Part shown: positions 1-12,678 of the stretch, in pieces | Layout: every line of letters starts with the position of its first letter | Position numbering within the stretch: the first letter of the stretch is position 1 | Origin: Inonotus obliquus | Lineage: Eukaryota > Basidiomycota > Agaricomycetes > Hymenochaetales > Hymenochaetaceae | Length of the DNA stretch: 64,000 nucleotides | Direction of reading: 5' to 3' | Assembly: GCA_032164295.1 (NCBI GenBank) | Contig: JAJHTX010000003.1 | Coordinates: 2,666,001-2,730,000, forward strand | Translations under genes and position numbers: made by a program | Notes under the pieces: model-generated | What the model was told of the DNA's origin: nothing | Databases searched by the model: none | Seen by the model: the letters and a program-made list of their open reading frames with translations, nothing else

Positions 1-593
1 TCTGAGATACACTAAGTGGTTGATTTTATCTCGAGAGATTGACGCAAGATAATTACTGGGAAAATGTGAATATAACAGTCTTGGCCAGCGTGGGAATCAG
101 TAGTTTGCTGTTTGGCGTCAACAATCGCAACTCTCCCCCGCTTTGCTTCCTATCCCTCAGTCCTCAGCATTTACCCTGTATTATTCTCACCATAACTCCA
201 AACGACAGCAGAGTGCATCTTACTCGCTGTCAGAAACGCCTTGAGTCTTGCAGGATTAGACTCTAAGGAGGGCAACGTCACGTCCAACATCATTCACGGT
301 TACAGCAACGAGTAGGTGGTTTTTCGCAGCAACGAGATCACACGGAAAGCAACGCTTTTTCACACATCTCTTTAGGTTCAACGATATTGATACGAGTGCC
401 GCTTGCAAGTGAGACACCGTCTCTTGTGTTGCACCAAGCATCACCTGCTGCTTCCGCTCTTGTACCAACAACAGTAATAATTCGCGGAGGCTGAATAATA
501 CCACGCCCTATATCATACTAATTCACCAAAACAAGACACGGACACATCTACTTTCGCTCCTCTCCTTCCTACCACCCTGGAGTTGTTTGTAGG
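1..593. other. Upstream non-coding stretch
   Basis: I see no supportable gene here. The open frames on both strands are short, mostly lack an ATG, and show no recognisable protein family. The last part is C/T-rich and directly precedes the ATG at 594, so it probably holds the promoter and 5' leader of the first gene. Confidence 0.5.
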
Positions 594-3500
594 ATGCTTG
601 CCGCACCTACTGCCGCGCCAGGGCTTGCGAAGAGCCGCTCCGCCATGAGTGATGGTAACCTCTCTGACTACGAACCACCGCCTGGCCTTCGTGTTATTCA
701 CCGCCAGACTATCCAGCAGACACAAAAGTTCCCTCATACTCGCGCGCAACTCGCGAACATTGCTCGTGAACACCGATTCCGTTCGACTAGTTCGAATGGG
801 AGTGAGGGTGAGGTGGACCAGCACGGCTATGATGATGAGTCTGAGAATCGTGTAAGCTCGGAACTTGTCAGACAGGTTGCGGCGCTGCTTGATGAGGAGA
901 AGGAGGATGAGGTGAAGGAACTGCTGAAGAAGACGTTTGAAATGGACGATGAAGCGGTGAGCACTGTTCTGCTTTTGTTTGTGGATATGCCCGCCGATCT
1001 CCCGCTTCTCTCATCTTTGTTCATGTTTAACTGGAAATTAACTTCTTCGTGCCAATATAGACTGAAGGATCCGTACTCGATCTGATGCATGCACACAAGG
1101 ATGATATCAGCGGAGTCCCCTTTTTATTTCTAACACCAACGCGCCGTCCAATTTCTCGGCCATCCTCGCGTGCATCAAACCACTCCTTCCGACTCGCACC
1201 AGGACCTCCGAGGGCAGATTCTCCGAGTTCAGTGGTTTCTGGGCCAAGCTCACCTTCGCTGCTTGGACCAGGACCCATCCGTCGTCCCCATACGCCCGTC
1301 ATGTCCCCACTTGCGACGGGTCACAGTGCTACCTTGTACATGAATGCTCCTGCGACAGGATCGCCCAGCTCGTCGCCAACTTTCCCGCACAAGGCGCCTG
1401 CTTTTCTCGCAACTAGTCTTCCTGCGAGTCCGCTTTCGTCGCCACGATTGCTCAATGCCAAAGCTGCTGAATTCCGACCTGCACCAAGACCTCTTTCTGC
1501 GGCCTCTTCGATTCCGGGAACATCGAGTGCTTTTGCTGGGAGGCGAAATGAGACTCCTTCTCCGGATCTTTGGGCTCATGGACCTGGCTCGCTGAGGGGT
1601 GCATCGAAGCTTGCGATTGCCAGTCCGTTGATTCCAGACAGCTCGCTTTTGCCGCCTGGAACTCCTCCACGGGCTCACACTCCGACATCTCCGCTACGAA
1701 TATCCTCTCAGGTCGGGGATGAAGATGATGAAGCTGATCCATTTGATCCGTTCGCTCAGTCGGATAAGCTAAACGCTGTGCCTACTTTCCATTCGATTAA
1801 TACCTCCACAAACTCAGAATTCGAGTCGAGCTCGAGCACTATGTCCGATGAAGGTGCAATCTGGGGAGGAGCAGGAGCGTATCCGCATCCGTCGGCTTCT
1901 TACCCTGACATGTTCGGCGAGTTTGATAAAGCTGGCGATCCGGTGTATGGTCCGATGTACTACCCTGATCAGCAAGGACAGATGCATGCTGCCGGGAATG
2001 GAGCAGGGAGCAACGGAGCGAGTGTTGAACCTGATCTCGACTCGGATCAGGCTGCGGCACTAACGGATGGCATGACGCCTTTTGATGTTCTATCCAGCGT
2101 TTTTGGCTCAACGCTTGCACCAAGTGAGCTTGAAGAAGCTCTTGCAATGAACGGGTATGATTTCGAGCGCGCTATCCAGTGGCTCATTGATCGCGCGCGA
2201 CCTGCTCCGCCATCCTCGGGATCTCGTATGCATGGACCGCAGAACTTTGTATACGCTGGTGATGGCGTACATATCGTCCCACGAGGACTGTTGAGAGGCG
2301 GAAGGGGAGGATATGGTGCACGTGGTACCGGAAGGTTTGGGAATGGGACTGGTCGACCGCCCAATCAAGGAAATAATAGAGTGTGTCGGTATTTCCTTGC
2401 TGGAGAGTGTTTGCGTGCGGATTGTCGATTTAGGTGAGCTATGTTCAGTCAAGAATTGCTCGTAGGTGCTGATACTTGAACTGTACAGCCATGATTTGGA
2501 TAGAGCGTTATGTCGATTCTGGCTGAGAGGTACATGTGCTAAAGGGGAAACCTGCGAGTTCCTACACCGTCTCCCGAATGAAGTAGACGTGCAAGGAGTA
2601 CAAACTGCTATTTCACAGACTAGTTTGAGCGACAAGACTACACAGAATACCACCGACGAGGAGTTCCCGACTCTGAATCATGACGCCAGTCGTGGTGGGC
2701 GACGCGGTTTCGGTAACAGGAGCGCCTACGATCCCGGCAGAACGCGTTTTGCAAATGCGGTGAAGAAGATGCCGGGTACCTTCGCCAGTTCATCGGCTTC
2801 CGGCGGGCTCGCCGCGCAGATGGCGAATCGACGAGAAGCGAAGGCGGCGCTGGGCGATAGTGTGTTCTCGCGGCCGACGGTCGTCGCGCCGCGTCCTTCA
2901 CCGCGTATACGGTTACGCGGACCGATGCTGTTGCCGACACTGGCGACCGGCGAGTCGGTAAATGCTTTGTACATGACTTATCGTCAGCGCGCCTTGCAGC
3001 TTGGTGCGGCGAGAAATGCCTGTTTGTCACGTGCAGCGGACGCATGGAGGCGGGGAGATGGTGCCTCTGCGAAAAAGTTCTCGCGTGAAGGACATGATCT
3101 GAATGTCCGAATGGCGGCAGAGTCGGCGGAAGCTGCGTCGAATCTTGTTCGTGAACGAGCAAAGAGTGCAGAAACTGCTGTACGTACGCGGGAAGCCTCG
3201 TGGTCGTCTGATCCTGCGGATCGTACAGTTCGCGGGAAGCCGTGCGGTGCTACTTTAGGTGTCTTGCTAGGTGTTGTTGGGAAAGATGTTGGGGATGAGA
3301 TGGGGAAGCTTACGCAGGAGGAGAGGACTGAAGCTGCGTTGGATTTGCATGGGTTGCATTCAAATGAGGCGACAGAGGTGCTTGAGGAGTTTTTGCTTGC
3401 TGTGAGTCAACCCTTTTCCATTCTCTTTTTCTTATACATTACTCGGATACTCATCTGAAATCGCTTACACCAACACAGTTGGAGAAAGAAAATTTCTTCG

Positions 3501-3676
3501 GATTAGCGTTTATCATTGTCGGCGAAGAGAAGCACACGGGAACGCAGGACGCAACGCGCGGAGCGTCGAGGCAGCGTTTGGCTACGGGTATCCGGGAGTG
3601 GCTACATAATTGGGGCTACCCCTGGATGGAACGCGATGGGATTATCTGCGTCGACGCTCTCACGCATATGCAATGA
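594..3676 (+). CDS. CUE / CCCH zinc finger / Smr domain protein
   Basis: This is probably an RNA-binding or RNA-cleaving protein. I read four exons (594-956, 1061-2433, 2489-3401, 3479-3676) giving about 948 residues. A CUE-like helical module (key run DVLSSVFGSTLAPSELEEAL) lies mid-protein and is typical of ubiquitin binding. Two adjacent CCCH fingers follow (CRYFLAGECLRADCRFSH, then CRFWLRGTCAKGETCEFLH). The first finger is split by the 2434-2488 intron. The C-terminus is an Smr domain (LDLHGLHSNEA near 3340, then the GxGxH-like region after the last intron). Smr domains act as nucleases or RNA-binding modules, and CUE plus Smr also occur together in animal N4BP2. The long Ser/Pro-rich stretch between exon 2 start and the CUE is low complexity. 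The function in this fungus is inferred from domains only. Confidence 0.82.
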
Positions 3677-4241
3677 TACTGCTACGTGGACAAAAACATT
3701 TGACTCGACTATTCATTTCCTTGACGTTTATTGGACCACCTTGCTTGAGTGATATAATATTTTGCTGCTGGAACTCTCACACCCACACCCAACTTGACTT
3801 GGCCGCAGACCTGAAACATCCAGCCTTATTTGCACTTGCAAAGAGGGTAATTGGTATATCTATTATTTCCTTCCCTTGGCGGCCGTGTTTCATCTATAAT
3901 TTCCGTTACCCTCTGTCTTTATTATTCGTACTTTTTTCTGTGGTTTTGATTTTGGTGGTGGTGGTATAGAGGTTGGAGAAGTATACAGGAAAGTATGAAG
4001 AGAAAGAACTGTATGATGTATAGTAAAGTATAAAAGTACTGAATGAATGAATGTGGTTTGCTATATTGCTCGTTGCTGCTTTGCTGTCAGGGTCACAGGT
4101 TATCAACCAGCCCGCGTACCACCTCCTTCCCATGCCACTCTCCCACATACCACTCCAGCCACTCAAGTAATTTTCTCTTATATCCCTTTGACGACTGCAA
4201 CGATATCAACGTCACAATCACCAAAAGCAACAACACCAGCA
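3677..4241. other. Intergenic region
   Basis: This is the 3' flank of the Smr gene and the presumed promoter of the next gene on the same strand. It is T-rich and pyrimidine-rich. I see no coding exon, repeat or RNA gene in it. Confidence 0.5.
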
Positions 4242-6253
4242 ATGTCTGATACACAGGTATTAAATCGTAACCACCGTGGTGGAGACACAACAGACGCGGA
4301 CGACACGGATAGCGACCATGACCTTGCCAAGCGCATAAACGAAAGGCAGAATAGGCCCGCTTCGATTGACATGGCTCTGAGCCTTGAACGCGAACTTGAT
4401 GACGAGAATGAGTATGATAGTGCTCAGCCATCAACATCAAGAGAAATTTCCCACTCCAGGGACCAAGAACTTCGCGCCTCCTCCGCTTCAACCACAGATT
4501 CAAATAGACGCGTCTCGCTCGATGCCCAAGTCCTTCAACACATTATAACCAACCTCCGCAGCGAGCTGGCGCGTGCACACTCAGAACGTGACGCGTTGGC
4601 TGAAGCTTTAGAGAGCGCACCAACTCGCGAGGCGGAGCTCCGTGAGGCTTTGGGATTGTTGACGGAGAAGAGTGCGGCGACTGAAGCTGAATTCGAGAGA
4701 TTGAAGAGGAAGAGTCAGGACGATGAAGACGCGATCGCGATGTTAAGGACGAAGCTTGAAGAGAGCAGGTAAGTTTCAGGGAATACACACTTTTACTTCT
4801 CTACTTTCAGTTCTTAAAGGAATCAATACTGACCTGATTATTTCCGCATGTTTACAGACGCGCGCTGATGCGCCTCCAGACCGAAAGCAAACGTATGAGT
4901 CAAATGAGCCATATGAGCGTAGACACCTCTCGTGCCAACGCTCTCTTCGGTGGAGGTCCCAACAGCTCAAAACGCGCGTCCTTTACGCCGCTCACCGGTT
5001 CTGGTGCCTTACGCGTACAAAGTCACCGTCGTATTTCGTCCATAAGCGAACCGTCCTTTGCCTTTGACCCAAGTGCTACGGAACCTCCTTCACCTCCTGG
5101 CGCAGGACATGCGATTTCCTGGTCAGGAGGGGACGATGCGAATGCAAAGAAAGCACGGAGATCATCGGCGTTCTTTGGTGGAATGCCTGTGTCGATGGGT
5201 TTGGCGAGGTCAGCGACGCCATCACCGCCTACTCAATCACGTCAACTCGTTGAGAATGGATTCCATGCTGATCAGACTGCGCAAGAACTTGAGGCACTGA
5301 GGAAGGAACGCGACACTGTTCGTGCGGAGCTGACTACAGCTCAGCAAGAATTATCAGAGGCGCAAGAAGCTCGCGAGGCATCCGAGCAGTGTGTCGCTGC
5401 TCTGCGATCATTCATTGCTGCTCAGTCTGAAGCTCCGCCGGATAGCGAAGATGGTAACATCACTTCTGGGATTTTGAAGTTACCGCCTCTACCGACCGAG
5501 AAGAATGTAGATGAATCAACCGCTGTATCACAGGCAACGCCTCTAAAGAAAGGCCCTAGACCCAGTATGGGTGCCGGTTGGTCCTTTGGGAAACTATTCC
5601 GTGCAGATGCGACTGGACCTACATCGGGAGCTTCACCTGCTGAAAGTGGTGCCCCCGGGGCGAAGCAGGTTACGCCTGATATTCAAACCAGTGTACCACG
5701 AGCGAATTCGGGCAATGCTTCACATTCTCCGAGTCCGAGTACTGCTACGCCCGGTGGTGCATTCTCGCGGACTTTTGGTGGATTCTTCACTGGGCGAGCG
5801 CCGAGTATTACTTCGATCGGATCCGTCACTTCTCCCAATGGCAACTCCAACTCTAACGCTCCGAATAACTCTAAGTCGAAGGCAGTCGCTCCTCCTATAG
5901 CACACGGTCAACAGGAGCCCACGCTAAATGGGCTAGGCTCGGACGACGAAGATGAGGGAATAGAGGCGGACGCGGAAGATTCGATTGAGTCTACGACTGG
6001 ACCTGTTAGTCCGAATACGTCGCGTGAGGTGAGCAGTGAGGAGATATGGATTAGGAATGCGTCGAGCTCGAGTAGTGCGGGATCTGAGCTTGGTGCCATG
6101 GAGAGGGAGAGAGTTTCAGTTGAGAAGAGTGCGATTGCGTTGAAAGAAGAAGAACGACGACTAGAGAAGGACATATCGAAGAGCGTTCAGAAGGAGAAGG
6201 GTGCGGAGAGAATGGAGGAGAGGGTTGAACGGGAGTCGAGTTCGATCTGCTGA
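4242..6253 (+). CDS. Unknown Ser-rich protein with coiled coils
   Basis: I do not recognise the family. Two exons (4242-4768 and 4858-6253) give about 640 residues. The join restores an uninterrupted frame (EESR-RALMRLQTESKR). An acidic N-terminus is followed by a first coiled-coil-like region (about residues 95-180, rich in LRSELARAHSERDALAEAL-type heptads). A long Ser/Pro-rich part comes next, and a second coiled-coil stretch (ELEALRKERDTVRAELTTAQQ) lies near 5290. The C-terminal part has acidic patches (GSDDEDEGIEADAEDS) and ends in a charged helix around 6130-6240. It could be a scaffold or trafficking adaptor, but nothing in the sequence settles this. The start was chosen because it is the first ATG after a CA-rich leader. 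Confidence 0.7.
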
Positions 6254-7060
6254 ACATACTATTATACGCCGGCACATGCAGTATTCTGCGTCTGCACCGG
6301 ACGCTCCGGTTGTAGTCCGTCAGATTACTCGTGCGACTTCGCTTGTCTTCGTTTCGTTTCCTCGGAAACGGGCTGTATGTCTGTATACCTTTGTCTTTGC
6401 ATACCATCCACGCACCGCAACATCTTCTCATCTCATCGTCTCAACTTGTCTCGGCACTATATGACAACTACCTCATCTCAACCTGCACCTCGCCTCGATT
6501 TCTTTGGATCATACCCTACGAGCTCGTCTTAATGAGTATTTGATTGGCACTTGATGATGTTACGAACGACTGGTACCCTGATGTTTTCTATATCCCTCCC
6601 TCCCCGATATCCCTCCTCTTCTCTGACGGAACCAACATGGAAAGGCTATACCTACAGGGGAGGGGGGAGATACTCATGATTTCTTTATGATCATTGTCTT
6701 TCAAGTTGAACGACATGAACTACGTAGTTATCTACAGTGATGTATTATTGGAGTATGTTTAAGTGCGCATAATGTGCATATGTGTTATAGCAATAGATTT
6801 CGTTTTTTTTCGACGTTTACTTGTTATGTGGTTTGGTTTGGTTTGGTTTTTCGGGATGTGAGGAAATCGTATGTGGGCTTGACTTTGTAAGAAAAGTTTG
6901 CAAGCCACATATGATTTGAGATTCTAAAAAGTACAGGGGGTGTACGTCTTCTACATATTTTCTAGTTCGACTGGATAATAGCGGGCGGAAATACAATCAA
7001 GAGAACTAGCATATACATCATTGTAGCATCACATACAACATCACATTTAAGCCGACTCGA
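6254..7060. other. Convergent intergenic region
   Basis: This 0.8 kb lies between the 3' ends of two converging genes and should hold both terminators and 3' UTRs. It contains a short TTTGG tandem run near 6830-6846 and T-rich tracts. I see no gene. Confidence 0.5.
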
Positions 7061-9058
7061 CTACTCGTCCCATTGAATGAGAACGAGTTCTTCGGCCCAT
7101 AATTCCTTCACTTCTTTCATCCCATTTATCCCCTTCACCCCCGCGTCCTTCGACGAAGGTGTCTCTGATGTCGTATCGAGTGAACAATCCTCGGAACAAG
7201 AAAATATTAAACAAGTTCCCCATTCCATTCCTCTTTTCTCTTCGCCTCCTTCTCCCCCTCCCGTCCCATCCTTGCCTTTACTACTCCCACTCCCAAGGAG
7301 TCGTTCCAATTCTTTCTTTCGTTCTTCAGGACTTCGAGATTGCGACTGTGACCGCGAAGAATCCCGTTTTTTCTGAAGGACGGAAATGAGGTTTGGCATT
7401 AATTGACATTCGAATGTACGTGGTTTTTTGCAGCGCGGACAGTGTGGGATGATTTGGGCTTTTGGGTTATATGTTCGATGACCTTGTGTGGCAGTGTGTG
7501 GGAGTGAGGCTGGCTTGTGTTTTGTGCTTGATGAGACGGAGGTTGTCGTTAATGTTGATGCAGATGAGGATGAGGGTCGGAAGAGAGATTTAAAGATGGA
7601 GTCGTTTGAGTATGGGAGAGGTGTCCCGCCTAGTTCATATCTGCCAAAACAAATAAGGCAAAAGAAGCTCGTCAGCTCGCTCAGCTCCAATAAACGACTT
7701 GGAATAATATTGTTTCGTGCATACCGGATACACTGTTCACCTTCATAACCAGCAACACGGGCAAACTTCTCAAATACTTTGTCCACTTCTAAACTATCTT
7801 CGTATCCTTCCATAGCATTTTCCCAAGCTTTCGCCTCTCTCGCGTCAGTCTTTTCCTTCTCAGCTCTACGAGCTTCTGCTTTTTTACTCTTCCCTCCTTC
7901 TCCACAGAATTCGTCGTCTTCTCCGCCTTGAAGAGAAGAAACGGCTACAGGGAGCTTAGGAGGTTTAGGCGCTGGGGGAACGTATTCTGTTGCAGTACTG
8001 AGGTAGAGAGGTGGTATATAGGAGGGAATGGAGAGCCAGGGGGAGGAAGTGGAAGGTGTATGTGCTGGTGCAGCGAGGATGGATTTGTTCGATCCGGATT
8101 CATCAGAATCTGAATGATCACCTACGGAATCATCTGGTTCGGAGTCGGATTCTGGAGGCGAAGGTGGCCGCTTGTCGTCGACAGCAGTAATAACAACGTT
8201 TTCGGTTGTGATGGGATCGGAGGTTGAGGAACCGAAGAGGTGAGTGCCTATTCCGCTTCCAAACGTTGGTGGTGCACCAAATAGGCCTTCCGAAGGTGGT
8301 GTAGTCGTATTCATCTGACAATGAGCGAAAAGTACCGGGCGTGGAATCAATTACTATCTCAGTGGCTCGATCAGTGAAGGGGCACTTATACTCACGGAAA
8401 AGGGGTTGACTTTCGCAGCGGCTTTCTTTCTCCCTTCTTCCTCTTTGGCTTTCAACCGAGCAACCTCTTTGTCGTGTTCGCGTTCTCGCTTCTTCTCGAG
8501 CTTGGCTGCATAGGCGGTGTTATAACGCAAACCACGAAATGCACGGACACTATCAATTAGTAGACAGGATAACTGATATATGGTAGAAGTGAGGTGGGGA
8601 ATAACTTACGTCCCGGGTTTATGCTGACACTCTCCTCGAGCACAACCAAAGACATACAATGCTCGATCCATAGGACTATCCTCAAATGGACACCAGAGTT
8701 GAACGAGAAGCTCCATGGGGAATGAGCAACTCTTGCATTGGGAGCTTGAGATTGAAGGTTCGGCGCTTGTCAGGAATGCCTAGTGAGCAGAGAATATGCG
8801 AAGCCGCCATTCATCGAGGGGGGGTTGTAAATAACGAAATATATTGTAAATATCGACTGTACATGGTCTAACCAAGAAGGAAGGAGGGCGTACAGGATGA
8901 CCGCCTATGCGCGACACGGCTGCATCGGTTACGTCTTCCTGCTTCTCTATCTCGCCATCTGGTACACCCAAGAGAACGTTAGTCTCGACATCTGATCGCT
9001 CGTCTTCTTCATCTGAAGAATCAGACCAGTCTGCATTCGTCTTGTAAGGAGCAGCCAT
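7061..9058 (-). CDS. TSR4: TSR4 / PDCD2-like 40S ribosome assembly factor
   Basis: TSR4/PDCD2 proteins act as dedicated chaperones of ribosomal protein uS5 (Rps2) in 40S biogenesis. The start (ATG complement at 9056-9058) opens MAAPYKTNADWSDSSDEEDE. A zinc-binding region follows around 8680-8760 (CKSCSFPMELLVQLWCP, then FGCARGEC). A charged helix comes next (AKLEKKREREHDKEVARLK, about 8490). The C-terminal PDCD2_C domain carries HCPRCKKPRTFECQLMP around 7400-7450, the hallmark of the family. At least four introns interrupt the gene. It runs convergently to the upstream neighbour and shares a short divergent promoter with the thioesterase gene. The frame stays open upstream of the chosen ATG, but that part is low-complexity and looks like leader. 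Confidence 0.88.
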
Positions 9059-9430
9059 CCTAAACGAGAAATAAATGATCAGTCGAGTCAATAAGAGATA
9101 TAGATTAGAGCATAAGTAGAAGGGTTTCAGAAAAGCATGAATGGTAAAATTAAAAGACGTATCGTCACGTCTGCTGAGCACGGAAACCGTACTCAACAGG
9201 ATAGTCAGACTCGTCATCTAGAATCATCCTAAGGAATACCATTTGGATAAGAATACTCACGCAGGCGACGCTGGATCGCTGGACTGAAGGATGGAGAAAC
9301 ATTCTTTCTGACTTTTTCTGCATTTTTTAACTATAGAGAGACCACGTGATCCAATCGGGAAGTTGCAAGAAATTACATAATATTAATAAAAAGATAATCA
9401 CCTCACTCGGGTGCTGACTCTTTCGCCATC
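9059..9430. promoter_or_regulatory. Divergent promoter, TSR4 and thioesterase
   Basis: This region separates two divergently transcribed genes. It holds a CACGTG E-box at 9343-9348 followed closely by a CCAAT box at 9351-9355, both common fungal promoter elements. That they are used is inferred, not shown. Confidence 0.45.
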
Positions 9431-10657
9431 ATGTTCACTACTCTACAAGCAGCCAGATCCATATCATTCCAGCCTCGAACTCGGGCATGCGCGAAAGATG
9501 CAGCTTCGCTAGTGCAACTTAGAAGGATCACGAAGTCTTCTCGATCCAGTACTATCGAGGTTAGTTAGTATCGCGATTTTTCCAGCCGTCCAGCCGTTCG
9601 AGTATAATAATCACTACAGCGACGTGTGCTAGCATCTGCAAGCTGCGTTTCGTGACAGGTCATCCCCTTTCTACTTGGAACCTGGAACTCAAGGACCGAG
9701 CTCACCCGGAGAGGGGTTTATCAATCCGGAGCAGGTCTACACGTTACACGATGTTCGCGAAGTACATACCAGTGCCACGGCCGCGGGACGCGGGAGCTTA
9801 AAGGACTCCTCGGACTCTATGAGCTCCGCAGAGCTGGGTAGGAAGAAGCTCACTGAGTCTGGGTACGTTACATCATGGTTTAATGGTATTGAATTACAGA
9901 GTGCTCAAGATACAGAATTCTATCATGACACAGGTTTGACCCAGAGTCATTTTATGAACAAAAGGTCGTCTGGGGTGATCAAGATCCGTTCAGGCGAGTT
10001 CTCTCAATATTTAGAATGCTTGCGGTCGTAATATTTAACCTGACTCCAGACATGTGAATAACGTTCGATACTGTACGTCCCCCTTTCTGCATCGATCTGG
10101 ATATTACATGACTGGATCCATGCAGTACGATACCTAGAATCTGTGCGTCAACCATACTCAAGTCTTCACCGTGGCTTAGTCTGAAGTATGGGAGTAGGCT
10201 AGAATACACTGGATGTTAACTCTCGGACGAGAGCTCGGAGGAGAAGAAAGAGCTCGCGATATGATCTCCGGCAAAGGTGTTTCCCTCATACTTGCCGATA
10301 TTTCTCTCAAGTTCAGGAAGCCTGTGACATATCCTGATACAGTATGTAATCGCTTCCATTGCCGCTTTTTGTTGACTATAAATTGGACGCGATTTGTTTA
10401 GCTGTTAATCGCACATCGCGCGCATAACCCTCACCCAACACATTTCGGCTGCGCGGCGGAGATTTGGTCTTACGCACAAAATACTGTTGTCGCTACCTCG
10501 GATTCTAAACTCGTTTGGTATGCTTGTTCTTTCTCCGTGCGGGTCATCATTGCAAACCGTTCTTATGTCTTCTGATAGGTATGATTATGATCGACTAAAG
10601 AAATGTGATCCTGGGGCAGAAGCTCACTCTGTACTTGCAAAGCGGATTCGGATTTAG
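9431..10657 (+). pseudogene. Mitochondrial-type hotdog thioesterase, apparently frameshifted
   Basis: The exons read as a fungal acyl-CoA thioesterase of the 4HBT-like hotdog family. A basic N-terminus (MFTTLQAARSISFQPRTRA) looks like a mitochondrial presequence. It is followed by SPFYLEPGTQGPSSP, then VVWGDQDPFRHVNNVRY with the family's catalytic-region Asp and HVNN, then LKFRKPVTYPDTLLIAHR and a C-terminal WYDYDRLKK. I count about seven introns. One (9994-10049) must be GC-AG to keep DPF-R-HVNN in frame. The exon ending MTQ at 9933 meets a TGA two codons later, while the homologous continuation (PESFYEQK) is in the +1 frame. One extra T in the run 9935-9937 explains this. It may be a sequencing error, a recent null allele, or a misread 31-nt intron, which would be too short. 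Otherwise the gene looks intact. Confidence 0.7.
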
Positions 10658-11205
10658 AAGCTCCTAACCTACCGTCAATATATGACAATATCAATCCATC
10701 CAGTTTACCCAGTTGGGTGGACCTTGTGGACATTCCAGTAATGATGCAAACTGTGGTATTCATTTGAAACAAGACCAGACTTTCCCTCCTGTTCACAGGA
10801 TAAAAAGCAGTGGGGATTCTCGTAGGATAGCTCAAGAATCTGAGACGGCATTCGGGGCTCAGCAAACAAAATGGGGCTAACTATCTAATCTAGACAGAGA
10901 CGAAACCTGGTGTGCATTATATCTAAAGTACACTCTGTATGTTTGATGGAATATTTGAATATACGACGGTAATTATATCGATTGGATGAATGGCAGGTGT
11001 GCTTGGTGCGCGAATACTTTTTCCAATAGCTTGGGAGACTGCGCTAAGGAGGGAAAGCGGGAGGTGACTATGTAAAGTGGTGTTAGGTGTGAAGAAGATG
11101 GGATAGACTGGAAGAGCAAAGTGGAACTATCTTTTAAGACAAGTGAGAATCAAAGAAAACCAAAGAAAACAGAAAAATAAACGAAAGCTCGTATCACCGC
11201 GCAGG
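10658..11205. other. Convergent intergenic region
   Basis: This stretch lies between the thioesterase 3' end and the RIM2 3' end. A-rich tracts near 11150-11190 (repeats of CCAAAGAAAAC) lie just outside the RIM2 stop. I see no coding exon here. Confidence 0.5.
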
Positions 11206-12439
11206 CTATCGTTGCGCTTCCAGCCTATCGTTTGCAGCACCCCATTTCAAAGCGCCTTCGTAAATCGCGTACATGACAGCAGCATTTGGGACAACACGCA
11301 TGAGATGCGCAGATAGACCACCGTATAAGGAATGGACACCTTCCTCAGCAAGGACCAGTCGTAAAGTTTGCCAAAGTCCTGTATATTTCATTTTGCCGTT
11401 TACTAGTGGTTGTCGAAGACGTGTTCGGATGACCTATGCCGCAAGAACAATCGTTGGTTACAAAACAATAGAAGTAGAAATAGTGAACATACCTCATGAG
11501 GGTAAGTTATCAGACTAGCAACACACTTCGCCGTACCAGCACTCCCAAGCATACCAAACCACTCAACAAACCCACCTCGACCTTCCGTGTTCGCTGAAAT
11601 CCTCTTTAATCTCTCATAAAGCGTCCATTGAATCGTTCCCTCCGTCACACCCAAGTAACTCGCCGATAACCCTTTGTAAAAACCTCTGATCCCCTCCTCA
11701 CGCGCGATCCTTTTGATGACCTCCCAACTCCCTGCCGCACGTCGCGCAGAAAAATCCAATCCAGCACGCTCAGTCATGAGCTGCATGCGAGTCTTGACGA
11801 CCCAGATGGGGTTGGTGCATGTACCAGTAACAACTCCGGCGAATGCTGCGGCGAAGAGGTGAACGTAGGAGTTTTCTTCCCCGTGGTTGAAGGTATTGGC
11901 AATGATATGTTTGCCGTTGCCATATGTGAAAAAATTGATGGATCGGGCGGGAATGACCCCTACGAGTGTGGGTCCGAGACCTTTAAACAACGCGCGAGGT
12001 GCTTCGTTTTGGTATATATCCCTTCAAGTGTTTTATTTTTCTTTCAGTCGGAAACAGCGTGAATTAGTCAGAGCGCGTACCGTAAGATATGTCCTGTCTC
12101 GACAAAGTTATACAGAAGTCCACCTGGCCGTCGTGGCATAAGCACAGCAGAACCAGATCCTTCGGTAGCACCAACTACACCATAGCTAGTGTGTTTTTCA
12201 CGGAACAAGTCAGACTGCAACCGCGTCTTAACTACGTCAAATGGAGCCGTCACGATAGCACCACACATCCCTCCAAGCCTAATATTTGCTAGTGAGACGT
12301 GGAATTCTGAAAAAAGAAAAACATTTCAGACGTACCCGCCAGCAACGAAGTGCATGTAAGACTTTGCAGGGACCCAGCTGGGCGTTGAAGAGCCCACCTC
12401 GGGCGGTTGAGGACTACGAGAATGCATTGCCAACGCCAT
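11206..12439 (-). CDS. RIM2: Mitochondrial pyrimidine nucleotide carrier, SLC25/RIM2 type
   Basis: This is a mitochondrial inner-membrane carrier expected to exchange (deoxy)pyrimidine nucleotides and so feed mtDNA and RNA synthesis. The ATG complement lies at 12437-12439 (MALAMHSRSPQPPEVGSS). The three carrier repeats are visible from their signatures: APFDVVKTRLQSD (about 12245), NPIWVVKTRMQL (about 11800) and a third TYPHE-type repeat split by an intron (about 11500). FKGLGPTLVGVIPARSINFF and FYKGLSASYLGVTEGTIQW are typical second-helix segments of the RIM2/SLC25A33/36 branch. The long loop between the first two segments (GVVGATEGSGSAVLMPRR) also fits that branch. Several short introns interrupt it. 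It shares a 240-bp divergent promoter with RPC25. I am confident about the carrier family, less so about the exact substrate. Confidence 0.87.
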
Positions 12440-12678
12440 TGACTTGAGATAAGACCGCTCTCTTTGTGTTGAGAAAAGGATACGAAAGAGAGCCTGACAC
12501 GGTGCGCAACGTCGGAGGCAGAAAAGGAATTAGAGTCAGCCTGACAAATTTTGCTTGGTCGAAGAAAATTACGGTAATCTCCGTGATTCATTGATCCGTC
12601 ATCGGCACATGCCAGTTTTGGATACGCAATTTTGATTCGCTGCCTCGAAGTTTGGTCTGTTCATCGTCTTTACACATA

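Noticed and set aside
6825..6850. Telomere-like TTTGG repeats
   Set aside because: Only about four short units lie inside a 3' flank. They do not match the TTAGGG fungal telomere.
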